From the NCBI GenBank assembly GCA_023251075.1, contig JAHEZM010000012.1, positions 42,128 through 106,127 of the forward strand: a DNA stretch of 64,000 nucleotides, in the 5' to 3' direction. Below the pieces are notes generated by a model, which saw only the letters and a list, made by a program, of their open reading frames with translations, had not been told where the DNA came from and made no database searches. Source of the stretch: Flavobacteriales bacterium. GTDB lineage: Bacteria; Bacteroidota; Bacteroidia; Flavobacteriales_C; GCA-002722245. Made by a program: the position numbers and the translations under genes. This document shows, piece by piece, positions 47,867 to 56,267 of the stretch (position 1 is the stretch's first letter; each line of letters begins with the position of its first letter).

Positions 47867-48178
47867 ATGGCAGAGGAAAATCAAAATAACCAGTTGAATA
47901 TTGAACTTAGTGAGCAAATCGCTGAGGGTGAATATTCTAACTTGGCTATTATCACTCACTCAAGTTCAGAATTCGTGATGGATTTCATTAGGGTTATGCC
48001 TGGTGTGCCTAAAGCGAGAGTGAAAAGTAGAGTGATTATGACTCCTCAACATGCCAAAAGATTAATGAAGGCTTTGGCCGATAATATTTCGAAATTCGAA
48101 TCTGTGAACGGGCCAATAAAAGATGTGGAAGCAATGAATATTCCAATGAATTTTGGCGGACCAATAGCACAAGCTTAA
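47867..48178 (+). CDS. DUF3467-family protein
   Basis: 103-aa protein (LNIELSEQIAEGEYSNLAII, EFVMDFIRVMPGVPKARVKSR, HAKRLMKALADNI) matching DUF3467. Its place directly after rpoC is widely conserved in Bacteroidota, which suggests a link to transcription, but no role is established. It ends the rpo operon with a terminator 20 bases later. Confidence 0.9.
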   Translation: MAEENQNNQLNIELSEQIAEGEYSNLAIITHSSSEFVMDFIRVMPGVPKARVKSRVIMTPQHAKRLMKALADNISKFESVNGPIKDVEAMNIPMNFGGPIAQA

Positions 48179-48197
48179 ATTTCAGATAATAATTAAA

Positions 48198-48233
48198 GAA
48201 AATCCCTTTATCGATCGATAGAGGGATTTTTCT
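48198..48233 (+). terminator. Terminator of the rpoBC operon
   Basis: AAAATCCCTTTATC / GATAGAGGGATTTT with a GATC loop (one G-T pair), then a T-rich tail. Confidence 0.88.
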
Positions 48234-48315
48234 TTTTCCTATTTTTTATTGCATAGAATATCTTTTCGCTGTACTTTTATTTTGCGCAACATTTGAGTGA
48301 TAAAAAATAACTACG

Positions 48316-49458
48316 ATGAAAATTTTAATTAAGAATTGCCAGTATTTCGGTGGGGACAGAAAGTTGGTGAAAGGTCATGTTTTATTGAGTGATGAAGTTG
48401 TTCTTGAAGTTTTTCAAGAGGAAGTTCCTTCTGTTGGAAGTGATGTGGCAATAATAGATGCATCTGATAAATACTTAATTCCAGGTTATATTGATTTGCA
48501 GGTGAATGGGGGTAAAAATTCATTTTTTAACAGTGATGTTTCTGTTGATTGTGCAGAAAGAATATACTGGTCGCACAACAAGTACGGAACTCAATACATG
48601 TTTCCCACATTAATTACTGCGCCTCACGAGAAAATTATTAAAGCTATAGAGGTAATAAGAGAGGAAATGCAAATTAATCCGGGTGTTTTGGGAATGCATT
48701 TAGAAGGCCCTTTTTTAAATCCGGATAGAAAAGGAGGACATGATTTATCTTTGATCAGAAAGCCTAAAGATTACGAATTGGATGAAATCATTGATTTAGG
48801 AAAAGGAGTGATTAAAAAGATTACTATAGCTCCAGAGCGATTTAAAAGAGCGCAAGTGGAGAAATTATTGAAGAATGGATTTATTGTAGCTGCCGGACAT
48901 AGTGATGCTACATACGAACAAGCAAAGGAGTTTTTCAGTTGGGGTGTTCAGGCCGCTACACATATGTACAATGCTATGTCACAATACAGAAAAGAGGCAG
49001 CGGGTTTAGTGGGTGCTTTATTGGATACGGATGGTGTTTATGTGGGTATTATTAATGATGGAGTTCATTCTAATTTCAATTCAGTTAAGGTTGCTCAAAA
49101 AATGATGAAAAATCGTTTGTATTTTGTTTCTGATGCGAGTTTTATTGATCAGGCTATTGAAGAGTTTTATTTTGAAGGAAATAAAATTGTTACCCGCAAC
49201 GGACAAGCATATACTGAAGCAGGAGCTTTAGCCGGTTCGGTAATTACTATGCAGGATTCTCTTAAAAATGCGGTAGAAAAAGTGGGCATTTCTTTAGAGG
49301 AAGCAATTGAGATGACTTCTTATATTCCTGCAAAACTTTTAGGTTTGGAAGATAAACTAGGTGTGATTAAGAAAGGCTCTTCTTGTAAATTGAATTTGCT
49401 CGATAAAGACTTAAATTACATTCCTGTTTTTGAAAGTAAACCAGAACTACAGTATTAG
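48316..49458 (+). CDS. nagA: N-acetylglucosamine-6-phosphate deacetylase
   Basis: Amidohydrolase that deacetylates GlcNAc-6-P for amino-sugar salvage from cell wall or chitin. The 380-aa protein has PGYIDLQVNGG, the metal Glu in HLEGPFLNP, His in AAGHSDATYEQA and ATHMYNAM, and Asp in YFVSDAS. nagB is not adjacent. The convergent transglutaminase-like gene ends 1 base from its stop. Confidence 0.92.
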   Translation: MKILIKNCQYFGGDRKLVKGHVLLSDEVVLEVFQEEVPSVGSDVAIIDASDKYLIPGYIDLQVNGGKNSFFNSDVSVDCAERIYWSHNKYGTQYMFPTLITAPHEKIIKAIEVIREEMQINPGVLGMHLEGPFLNPDRKGGHDLSLIRKPKDYELDEIIDLGKGVIKKITIAPERFKRAQVEKLLKNGFIVAAGHSDATYEQAKEFFSWGVQAATHMYNAMSQYRKEAAGLVGALLDTDGVYVGIINDGVHSNFNSVKVAQKMMKNRLYFVSDASFIDQAIEEFYFEGNKIVTRNGQAYTEAGALAGSVITMQDSLKNAVEKVGISLEEAIEMTSYIPAKLLGLEDKLGVIKKGSSCKLNLLDKDLNYIPVFESKPELQY

Positions 49459-49459
49459 A

Positions 49460-51481
49460 TTATTTAGGAGGATTTTCAAGAGCAATTTGTTTTTTGCAAA
49501 ACTCTTGTTGGCGTATAATCACTTTCTCTAGTTTTTTAATTTGCTCTCTATTTTCTGCAGATCTTTCCATTTCTATAGCGCAAAATTTAAAGTAGTAAGC
49601 TTTACATTTTTTTACGCGCATATTTTCTGCTTTCTTTTCTCTTTTTAAAGACTGATTGGCTTTTGTTAGGTATTTGCCCAAGGTTTCTAAATCATTAATT
49701 TCTTTACCTATTTTTTCTTTCTGTTTGTTGATTTCTAACAATCTTTGGTTGTTGAAAGAGCGCCAATTATTTTTAGTGTTTTCATATTTGCTGGTAATAT
49801 TATTGCTAAATCTCATGGAGTCATTGGTTACTTCATTCACTTTTTTGAGTAAGTCGAGAGATGTATTGTATTCCTTTCTCAATTGTGCTGAAATAGTATT
49901 GAAGTTTTTAATACTCTTACTTCTTGACGTAGCGTTTTTATTACTTGCATTAGTTAGTTTTTCAAGATCATTTCCAATTTCATTTTCTTTCTTTTCCATA
50001 GAATCCAAATAGTATTTTAAATTCCAGTTAAAGAAATTTCTAAATACCGCTTTGGTGGCGATATTGTTGTTGTAATCTATGGCTTTATTGAAGCTTATTC
50101 TTAATATAGAATCAGAGGAAGAATTAAAATCGAAAGCCTGATTCTCGTTTTTCTTTTCGAGAAGAGTGTTGATTTTACCTTCGCTCTTCGCTAGTTTTGT
50201 GATGGTAGATAAAGCTTTTTTTGCGTTGTTTTTTTCGCCACCTGCAGGCATTATTTTTTCTGTGATTTCTTTCAATTCTTTTTGTAAAGTGATTTCTTCC
50301 TGAGCAAGTTTTAACAATTCATTTTCTACGTTTTTTTGTTGGGTATAAATGGTTTTAATTCTTTTATCGTTTAGCTTCATTTGATTATCGATATTCTTTG
50401 TGCTTTCTGCAAAATATTTTTCATTCTTCTTTACTCTTAAATCACGTTCTTTTTGTGTTGATTTTTCATAACTCTCTAAATCTTTTTCTGCTTCTTTCAT
50501 GGTGATTAAACAAGTGTCGTAAACGCTGTTTTTTGTAGTGTAATTAGCCGATCTACGATAGTTGTTCACGAAAGATTGCACTGCGTGTTGCATTTTTCCT
50601 TCTGCCAGGGTTTGATAATTTTTGGTGTTAAAAGAATACGCTTGTTTTGCTTTTTCCAAGAACTTTAAAGGTTCTTCCATTTTTTCGTATTTCTCAATTT
50701 GAGAATAGAAACTGGAAGGTTTTCCTTTTTTTTCTGCGATGAATTTTCTGATGTCCGATGAATCTTTTTCAAATACTTCAACAGGCAGAGTATTGTTGAG
50801 AAGCTGCCAATAAGAGTTTACAGGTAAGTGATTGAGTGCGATAAATTTTGGGTCGGCGAATAAATAATTGTAATTGTACTTTCTTATGAATTTATGTTTT
50901 TCCTTGAAAGGTAATCCCAATAAAATAGCTAATCTGCGTTGAAACATTCGTGGTTTTAATTCTATGTTTCCTGAGGCCCACGTAAGGTCGAGTAAATACC
51001 ATGAACCATTCATTTTAACTGCGTTCCATGCATGATCTTCGCGAATTAAAATATCTCCCGGTTCATAGTTTCCCGATTTGCTGTAACCAGTAACTACGTA
51101 ACTTCTAATACCAATATAATCGCACATAGCGGTGAATAAATCACTGTACCCCTGACAAATTGCTTTTCTCTTTTTTAAAACCTGATTGGGTTTCAATCTT
51201 TTGAATCTTCCTTTCTCGTACATCTTAACATCGTAATCGATGTTTTTCATAATCCATAAGCAAAGGGCCTTTATCTTTTCTTCATCGGTTTTTAAGCTAT
51301 CGGTAAGTTTTTTACTTAATGTTTTATAGGATTTGGTGTACACCTCAGAAAGTGTATCTACAGTGCGACTTACTTTTATAAAAGTAGAATCCTGAGCTTT
51401 TACTGTAGAAATTGATAATACAAATCCAATAGTAAAAAGGAAAAATAAGCGGGTACAATATTTTTGTTTCGAATCTTTCAT
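49460..51481 (-). CDS. Exported transglutaminase-like protein with coiled coils
   Basis: 673-aa exported protein. A signal peptide (residues 1-30, ending VKAQ) precedes a transglutaminase core with Cys109 (RKAICQGYSDLF), His150 (REDHAWNAVK) and Asp165 (LLDLTWAS), the papain-like triad. The remaining 400 residues are Lys/Glu-rich heptad-like helices (about 320-650), predicted coiled coil. Bacterial members often act as proteases or in cross-linking at the cell surface; substrate unknown. Confidence 0.82.
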   Translation of the reverse strand: MKDSKQKYCTRLFFLFTIGFVLSISTVKAQDSTFIKVSRTVDTLSEVYTKSYKTLSKKLTDSLKTDEEKIKALCLWIMKNIDYDVKMYEKGRFKRLKPNQVLKKRKAICQGYSDLFTAMCDYIGIRSYVVTGYSKSGNYEPGDILIREDHAWNAVKMNGSWYLLDLTWASGNIELKPRMFQRRLAILLGLPFKEKHKFIRKYNYNYLFADPKFIALNHLPVNSYWQLLNNTLPVEVFEKDSSDIRKFIAEKKGKPSSFYSQIEKYEKMEEPLKFLEKAKQAYSFNTKNYQTLAEGKMQHAVQSFVNNYRRSANYTTKNSVYDTCLITMKEAEKDLESYEKSTQKERDLRVKKNEKYFAESTKNIDNQMKLNDKRIKTIYTQQKNVENELLKLAQEEITLQKELKEITEKIMPAGGEKNNAKKALSTITKLAKSEGKINTLLEKKNENQAFDFNSSSDSILRISFNKAIDYNNNIATKAVFRNFFNWNLKYYLDSMEKKENEIGNDLEKLTNASNKNATSRSKSIKNFNTISAQLRKEYNTSLDLLKKVNEVTNDSMRFSNNITSKYENTKNNWRSFNNQRLLEINKQKEKIGKEINDLETLGKYLTKANQSLKREKKAENMRVKKCKAYYFKFCAIEMERSAENREQIKKLEKVIIRQQEFCKKQIALENPPK

Positions 51482-51533
51482 CCTTAGAATTCCCCAAACT
51501 TACAGAAACTTTTGAAAATGAGGGAAGGAGAAA

Positions 51534-51956
51534 TTAATCAGTTTTGGATTTTTCTGATTTGTTATCATGCTCTATAGTAAATGCGATAGGAATTTGCATT
51601 GCATAACTTACAGGAGTTCCATTCGACAGTGCAGGTGTGAAATCAGGAAGTAACTTAATAACCCTAATTGCCTCGTTGTCAAGATCGATATTACCACTTG
51701 ATTTTACAATTCTTACATTGGAAACATTTCCTGCTGCATTAACAATAAATCCGATCACTGAAATACCCGTAATATTTTTTTCGTAAGCTTTTTCAGGGTA
51801 ATTAACATGATTTGCTATAAATTCCTGCAAATCAATTTTACTTTTTGCATCTGTAGTAATGCTTATATCATTTTGGCTCATTAATGAGCCAAAAATGAAA
51901 AGTAGATTAATAAATACAAAACGAGTTTTACTTCGCCACAGCTTCGATAATATCAT
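51534..51956 (-). CDS. Small exported protein with TonB C-terminal domain
   Basis: 140-aa protein: a signal peptide (to about residue 28), then a TonB-C fold (ANHVNYPEKAYEKNITGISVIGFIVNAAGNVSNVRIVKSSG, which covers nt 51690-51830, and DLDNEAIRVIKLLPDFTPA). The Pro-rich spacer of true TonB is missing, so it cannot span the periplasm. Its ATG lies 28 bases inside the end of the upstream cystathionine beta-synthase gene. Confidence 0.82.
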   Translation of the reverse strand: MILSKLWRSKTRFVFINLLFIFGSLMSQNDISITTDAKSKIDLQEFIANHVNYPEKAYEKNITGISVIGFIVNAAGNVSNVRIVKSSGNIDLDNEAIRVIKLLPDFTPALSNGTPVSYAMQIPIAFTIEHDNKSEKSKTD

Positions 51957-53289
51957 GCTTAGTAATCATTTTATATTCGTTATTTCGCACTTTCACTAAC
52001 ATTGCATTGCTTGATTTTCCAATTGCTTTTAATACAATTTCCAAATCGGTAGAACCATCAATAATTTGATAAGGTTCTTTCATTACTTTAGAAATCAATT
52101 TCGATTTCACTTTAGGATCTTTAACAATTTCATTGAAAATATCTGACTCGCTAATCGAACCAACGAAATCGCCTTTCTCATTAATTACAGGAACCTGAGA
52201 AATATTGTGATGTGTAATTTTTTTAATGGCATCTGTTACTTTGTCGGTATCGTTTACAGTAATTAGTGCGCTTGTATGACCTTTCACTAAATCAGCAGCC
52301 GTTACTTTTTCTTTATCCAAGAAACCACGTTCACGCATCCAATCATCGTTAAAGATTTTGCCAATGTATTTGCTTCCATGATCGTGCATGATTAAAACCA
52401 CCACGTCAGATGGTTTAAGTTTGTCTTTTAACTGCAATAAGCCTTGCACCACACAACCCGAAGAGTTACCTAAGAACATACCTTCCTCACGAGCCACTCT
52501 GCGTGTCATTAACATTCCATCTTTATCGGTTACTTTTTCAAACAAATCAATGATTTTAAAATCAACGTTTGCAGGAAGAATATCTTCACCAAATCCTTCA
52601 GTTAAGTAAGAGTAGATTTCATTCTCGTCGAAGATTCCGGTTTCATGATATTTTTTAAAAACAGAACCATAAGTATCTATACCCCAAATTTTAATATTTG
52701 GATTTTTCTCTTTCAAATATTTCGCGGTACCAGAGATAGTTCCGCCTGTTCCAACACAAACTACCAAATGGGTAATTTTACCTTCTGTTTGTTCCCAAAT
52801 TTCCGGACCGGTAGATAAGTAGTGTGCTTTAGAGTTAGAGGGATTATCGTATTGATTAGGATAGAAACTATTTGGGATTTCCTGACTCAATTTTTTAGCT
52901 ACAGAGTAGTAAGAACGGGGATCTTCGGGTGTGACGTTGGTGGGTGTAACAATTACTTCTGCACCCATAGCACGAAGAGTATCCATTTTTTCTTTCGATT
53001 GTTTGTCGGGCATGGTACAAATTAGTTTGTAGCCTTTTACCACCGCTGCAATTGCCAAACCCATTCCTGTATTTCCACTGGTACATTCAATAATAGTTCC
53101 GCCTGGTTTTAGTCGGCCATCTTTCTCAGCATCTTCAATCATTTGCACTGCCATTCTATCTTTCACCGAGTTACCCGGATTAAAAGTTTCTACTTTAGCC
53201 AGAATGGTTCCCGGAACGCCGGCTACCACTTTATTTAACTTCACCATTGGCGTATTTCCAATGGTTTCTAGAATATTATTGTACCACAT
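51928..53289 (-). CDS. cbs: Cystathionine beta-synthase
   Basis: PLP enzyme joining serine and homocysteine (reverse transsulfuration). The 453-aa protein has the PLP Lys43 in NSVKDR, the TSGNTGMGLA phosphate loop, GTGGTISG, and C-terminally two CBS domains (from about residue 340: SALITVNDTDKV, ISQVPVINEKGDFVGSISE, then MKEPYQIIDGST). The CBS pair separates it from cysteine synthase CysK and suggests nucleotide or SAM regulation. Confidence 0.92.
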   Translation of the reverse strand: MWYNNILETIGNTPMVKLNKVVAGVPGTILAKVETFNPGNSVKDRMAVQMIEDAEKDGRLKPGGTIIECTSGNTGMGLAIAAVVKGYKLICTMPDKQSKEKMDTLRAMGAEVIVTPTNVTPEDPRSYYSVAKKLSQEIPNSFYPNQYDNPSNSKAHYLSTGPEIWEQTEGKITHLVVCVGTGGTISGTAKYLKEKNPNIKIWGIDTYGSVFKKYHETGIFDENEIYSYLTEGFGEDILPANVDFKIIDLFEKVTDKDGMLMTRRVAREEGMFLGNSSGCVVQGLLQLKDKLKPSDVVVLIMHDHGSKYIGKIFNDDWMRERGFLDKEKVTAADLVKGHTSALITVNDTDKVTDAIKKITHHNISQVPVINEKGDFVGSISESDIFNEIVKDPKVKSKLISKVMKEPYQIIDGSTDLEIVLKAIGKSSNAMLVKVRNNEYKMITKHDIIEAVAK

Positions 53290-53335
53290 AGGAGATTGTT
53301 TGCTGTAAAGATAATAAATGTGTTGGAAGTTAAGG

Positions 53336-54637
53336 TTAATTAAACCTTATCGCCTTTACCGGGTGAATCTTTGATACTAAGTACGAAGGCAATAAAAGCA
53401 TTAAATAGCAGGTGATGATGGTAATGGCATTGATCATTAAAATATGCAGCAGATTAATGTTTACCGGAACGTAATCGATGTAGTAGGCGCTTTTGTTTAG
53501 GGGAATAAAATGGGTGAAATCCTGTAAATAACACAATCCAATGCCCATTAAATTTCCCCAAAATAAACCTCGGGTAATAAGGAACAGGGCCTGATACATA
53601 AATATTTTTCGCAGTTTTTTATTTTCCATTCCCACCCCTTTCAATATTCCAATCATTTGTGTTTTTTCAAGAATAAGAATTAAAAGGGCAGAAGACATGT
53701 TGATTACAGAAATAATTAAAATAATCACAATGATGATTAAAATATAAGTGTTTAAATAATCTAACCAATTCATCATGGAAGGAAAGCGATTGTAGAGAGT
53801 TTCTGCTTTAAGGCCTGAGGCTACAAAAAAGTAATCATCGTAAATTTTATCGGCTTTTACCTGCATCACTTCAGAATCGTGATGAAATGAATTTAAAAAT
53901 TGCTGAGTCCATGAATCTTCGTTCACAAATACTTCAAATCCGCCCACTTTATCATTTCCCCAGCCATTCACTCTTTGAATGTGACGAATATCAATCAACA
54001 CAAATTTTTCATCCACTTCCGATTGCATTCCGGTTTCGTAAATACCTTTTACAAAGAAAGGGTAGAGCCGGTGTTTGTATTCCATGATATCATCTTCCTC
54101 TGTGCTTTTGGCAACGAAATGAACAATGAATTTACTACCGATGCTTAGATTAAGATTTTGAGCAATTTTTTTGGAAATCAGAGCGTCTCTGGAGGTATCC
54201 GACATAGAGAGTGCTTTGCCCTCAACAATATTATCAGCAAAATTTTTCCAGTCGAAGTTTGAACTGACTCCCTTTAAAACCACCCCCTGCATATTGTTTT
54301 TGGTTTTTATTATTCCGGGTTTGGTGGCGAAATATTGAATGTGTCGGAAAATAGAATCTTGCGTAAGATGAGGGTAGAACTTTTGGTTTTTAGAGATAGG
54401 AGTGCTTTCGTAAGAAAAATCACCTTCATCAGAAGTAATCACAATATCAGAGCCAAAAGCAGCGATTTTATTTTTCACTTCTTTTTGAAATCCTGTTGTT
54501 ACAGCAAAAGTTAAAATCATTACAGCAACGCCAATCGATATTCCTATTATGGCTATATTCGCAATGGAATTAGTAAGCGAAGTCTGGTGCTTTTTGCCTA
54601 GTATGATTCGTTTCGCTATGAAAAATTCGAGATTCAC
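53336..54637 (-). CDS. LolC/LolE-like ABC transporter permease (FtsX family)
   Basis: 433-aa inner-membrane permease likely used in lipoprotein release toward the outer membrane. GTG 54637 (MNLEFFIAKRIILG) is preferred to a TTG 18 bases upstream. One N-terminal helix (IANIAIIGISIGVAVMILTF), a periplasmic MacB-like domain (about 50-260) and three C-terminal helices including the FtsX-type MIGILKGVGMENKKLRKIF. The ATPase is not adjacent. Confidence 0.88.
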   Translation of the reverse strand: MNLEFFIAKRIILGKKHQTSLTNSIANIAIIGISIGVAVMILTFAVTTGFQKEVKNKIAAFGSDIVITSDEGDFSYESTPISKNQKFYPHLTQDSIFRHIQYFATKPGIIKTKNNMQGVVLKGVSSNFDWKNFADNIVEGKALSMSDTSRDALISKKIAQNLNLSIGSKFIVHFVAKSTEEDDIMEYKHRLYPFFVKGIYETGMQSEVDEKFVLIDIRHIQRVNGWGNDKVGGFEVFVNEDSWTQQFLNSFHHDSEVMQVKADKIYDDYFFVASGLKAETLYNRFPSMMNWLDYLNTYILIIIVIILIISVINMSSALLILILEKTQMIGILKGVGMENKKLRKIFMYQALFLITRGLFWGNLMGIGLCYLQDFTHFIPLNKSAYYIDYVPVNINLLHILMINAITIITCYLMLLLPSYLVSKIHPVKAIRFN

Positions 54638-54658
54638 TATTAGCAAAAATAACAATTC

Positions 54659-55873
54659 ATGTTAAGGAATATCACACTTTTGATTTTATGTTGTTTAGTA
54701 TTAAACAGTTGTTCTTCTCAAAGTCCGGCCAATACTACAAAAATTACTGTAGAGGAAAATAAAGTAGTGGGTTCAACTTCTTTGCAATTAGGTATTGAAC
54801 AAACCGCAGAATATTTGCCTTTATTGAAAGGAAAAAGAGTAGGAATAGTTTCCAATCAAACAGGAATGATTAATGGAAAACATTTGTTAGATACCCTATT
54901 GGCAATGGGTGTAAATGTGCAGTGTGTATTGGCCCCTGAGCATGGTTTCAGAGGCAATGCCGATGCCGGTGCTCACGTAAGTGATAGTGTAGATGCTAAA
55001 ACTGGAGTTAAAATTTTATCTATTTACGGAAAGAAGAAAAAGCCCAGTAAAGAAATTATGTCCACTATCGATGTGGTGGTTTTTGATATGCAAGATGTAG
55101 GCGCTCGTTTCTATACTTATATTTCCACATTACATTATGTGATGCAGGCTTGTGCAGAAAATAATAAAATGATGGTTGTTTTGGATCGTCCGAATCCTAA
55201 TGGACATTACGTTGACGGGCCACGAAATGATACCACTTCTTTCATTGGAATGCACCCTGTACCGGTAGTTCATGGAATGACGATAGGGGAGTATGCACAA
55301 ATGATCAATGGCGAAGGATGGTTGGGAGCAGGATTAAAATGTGATTTAAAAGTCATTTCTATGAAGAATTACAATCATCAAATGAAATACAATTTACCCG
55401 TTCATCCGTCGCCTAATTTAGCCACCATGACCTCCATTTATTTGTATCCTTCCTTGTGTTTTTTTGAAGGAACAGTGGTAAGTGTTGGAAGAGGAACCGA
55501 TCATGCCTTTGAAATTTACGGACATCCGAATTACGCTGATACTACTTATTCTTTCACCCCACGAAGCATTGCTGGAAAAAGTATGGAACCACCTTTGAAA
55601 GGAGAAAAATGTTACGGCAAAGATTTAAGTTTATTGAACGAAGATACTATACGTGCGCATGGTTTAGACTTAAGTTATTTGCTGGAAGCATACCAAAAAA
55701 CAAAAGTGAAAGATTTCTTTAGTTTATCAAAACATTTCGATTTGCTGGCTGGATCATCTACATTAAGAAAACAGATTTTAGCCGGTAAAACAGAAGCAGA
55801 AATCAGAGCAAGCTGGAAAGAAGACCTGGAAAAATTTAAAGTGCTAAGAGCAAAGTATTTATTGTATGAGTAG
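54659..55873 (+). CDS. DUF1343 lipoprotein, NamZ-type exo-beta-N-acetylmuramidase
   Basis: 404-aa lipoprotein (lipobox VLNSC at about residue 18). The DUF1343 core is clear: GKRVGIVSNQTGM, LAPEHGFRG, FDMQDVGARFYTYISTLHYV, LDRPNPNG, VHGMTIGEYA and GRGTDHAFE. Characterised NamZ proteins release MurNAc from peptidoglycan chain ends. Lipidation puts it at the envelope. It diverges from the permease gene (21-base gap). Substrate in this organism is inferred from the family. Confidence 0.88.
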   Translation: MLRNITLLILCCLVLNSCSSQSPANTTKITVEENKVVGSTSLQLGIEQTAEYLPLLKGKRVGIVSNQTGMINGKHLLDTLLAMGVNVQCVLAPEHGFRGNADAGAHVSDSVDAKTGVKILSIYGKKKKPSKEIMSTIDVVVFDMQDVGARFYTYISTLHYVMQACAENNKMMVVLDRPNPNGHYVDGPRNDTTSFIGMHPVPVVHGMTIGEYAQMINGEGWLGAGLKCDLKVISMKNYNHQMKYNLPVHPSPNLATMTSIYLYPSLCFFEGTVVSVGRGTDHAFEIYGHPNYADTTYSFTPRSIAGKSMEPPLKGEKCYGKDLSLLNEDTIRAHGLDLSYLLEAYQKTKVKDFFSLSKHFDLLAGSSTLRKQILAGKTEAEIRASWKEDLEKFKVLRAKYLLYE

Positions 55874-55877
55874 TGTT

Positions 55878-56138
55878 TTATTTTCCAGTAATCTCACTTA
55901 AATCTGTTCCTAAAACTTTAGCAATTCTTCTTAGAAGTAATAAAGAAATATTAGTTCGTCCAGCTTCAATCCTTCTGAAATTTGACTTATCCATTTCTAA
56001 TTCGTCGCAAACTTGTTTTGAGGTTAGATTATTTTCCTTTTTAAGACGTACGATATTATTACCTACAGATTTTAAGAAATCATATTCCTCATCTGTCCAT
56101 AGTTTTTTCTCTCGTATTATTATTTTTTTCTTTTTCAA
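55878..56138 (-). CDS. XRE-family helix-turn-helix regulator
   Basis: 86-aa DNA-binding protein with an XRE HTH covering residues 25-82 (GNNIVRLKKENNLTSKQVCDEL, then KSNFRRIEAGRTNISLLLLRRI and VLGTDLSEI). A basic N-terminal tail precedes it. No ATG is available: a TTG at 56138 directly follows an in-frame stop. It diverges from the T9SS cassette, and a perfect inverted repeat at 56182-56207 lies 44 bases upstream of its start. It ends 4 bases from the DUF1343 stop. Its target is inferred to be the adjacent cassette and itself. Confidence 0.88.
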   Translation of the reverse strand: MKKKKIIIREKKLWTDEEYDFLKSVGNNIVRLKKENNLTSKQVCDELEMDKSNFRRIEAGRTNISLLLLRRIAKVLGTDLSEITGK

Positions 56139-56181
56139 GAATCATCTTAATCCAAAGCAATTTCATTGTTTTTGAAAAAAA

Positions 56182-56207
56182 ATTGGTTGTCAAAAATGAC
56201 AACCAAT
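56182..56207. promoter_or_regulatory. Operator-like inverted repeat between XRE gene and T9SS cassette
   Basis: ATTGGTTGTCA (56182-56192) and TGACAACCAAT (56197-56207) are perfect 11-bp arms around AAAA. A TATCTTGG element (56220-56227) lies 12 bases downstream, so the right arm covers the expected -33 region of the cassette promoter. No T tract follows, so it is not a terminator. Confidence 0.7.
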
Positions 56208-56267
56208 GAAATCTTTTTATATCTTGGCAATTGAATAATTGTTGAAAGACCTCAAACTTAATTAACT

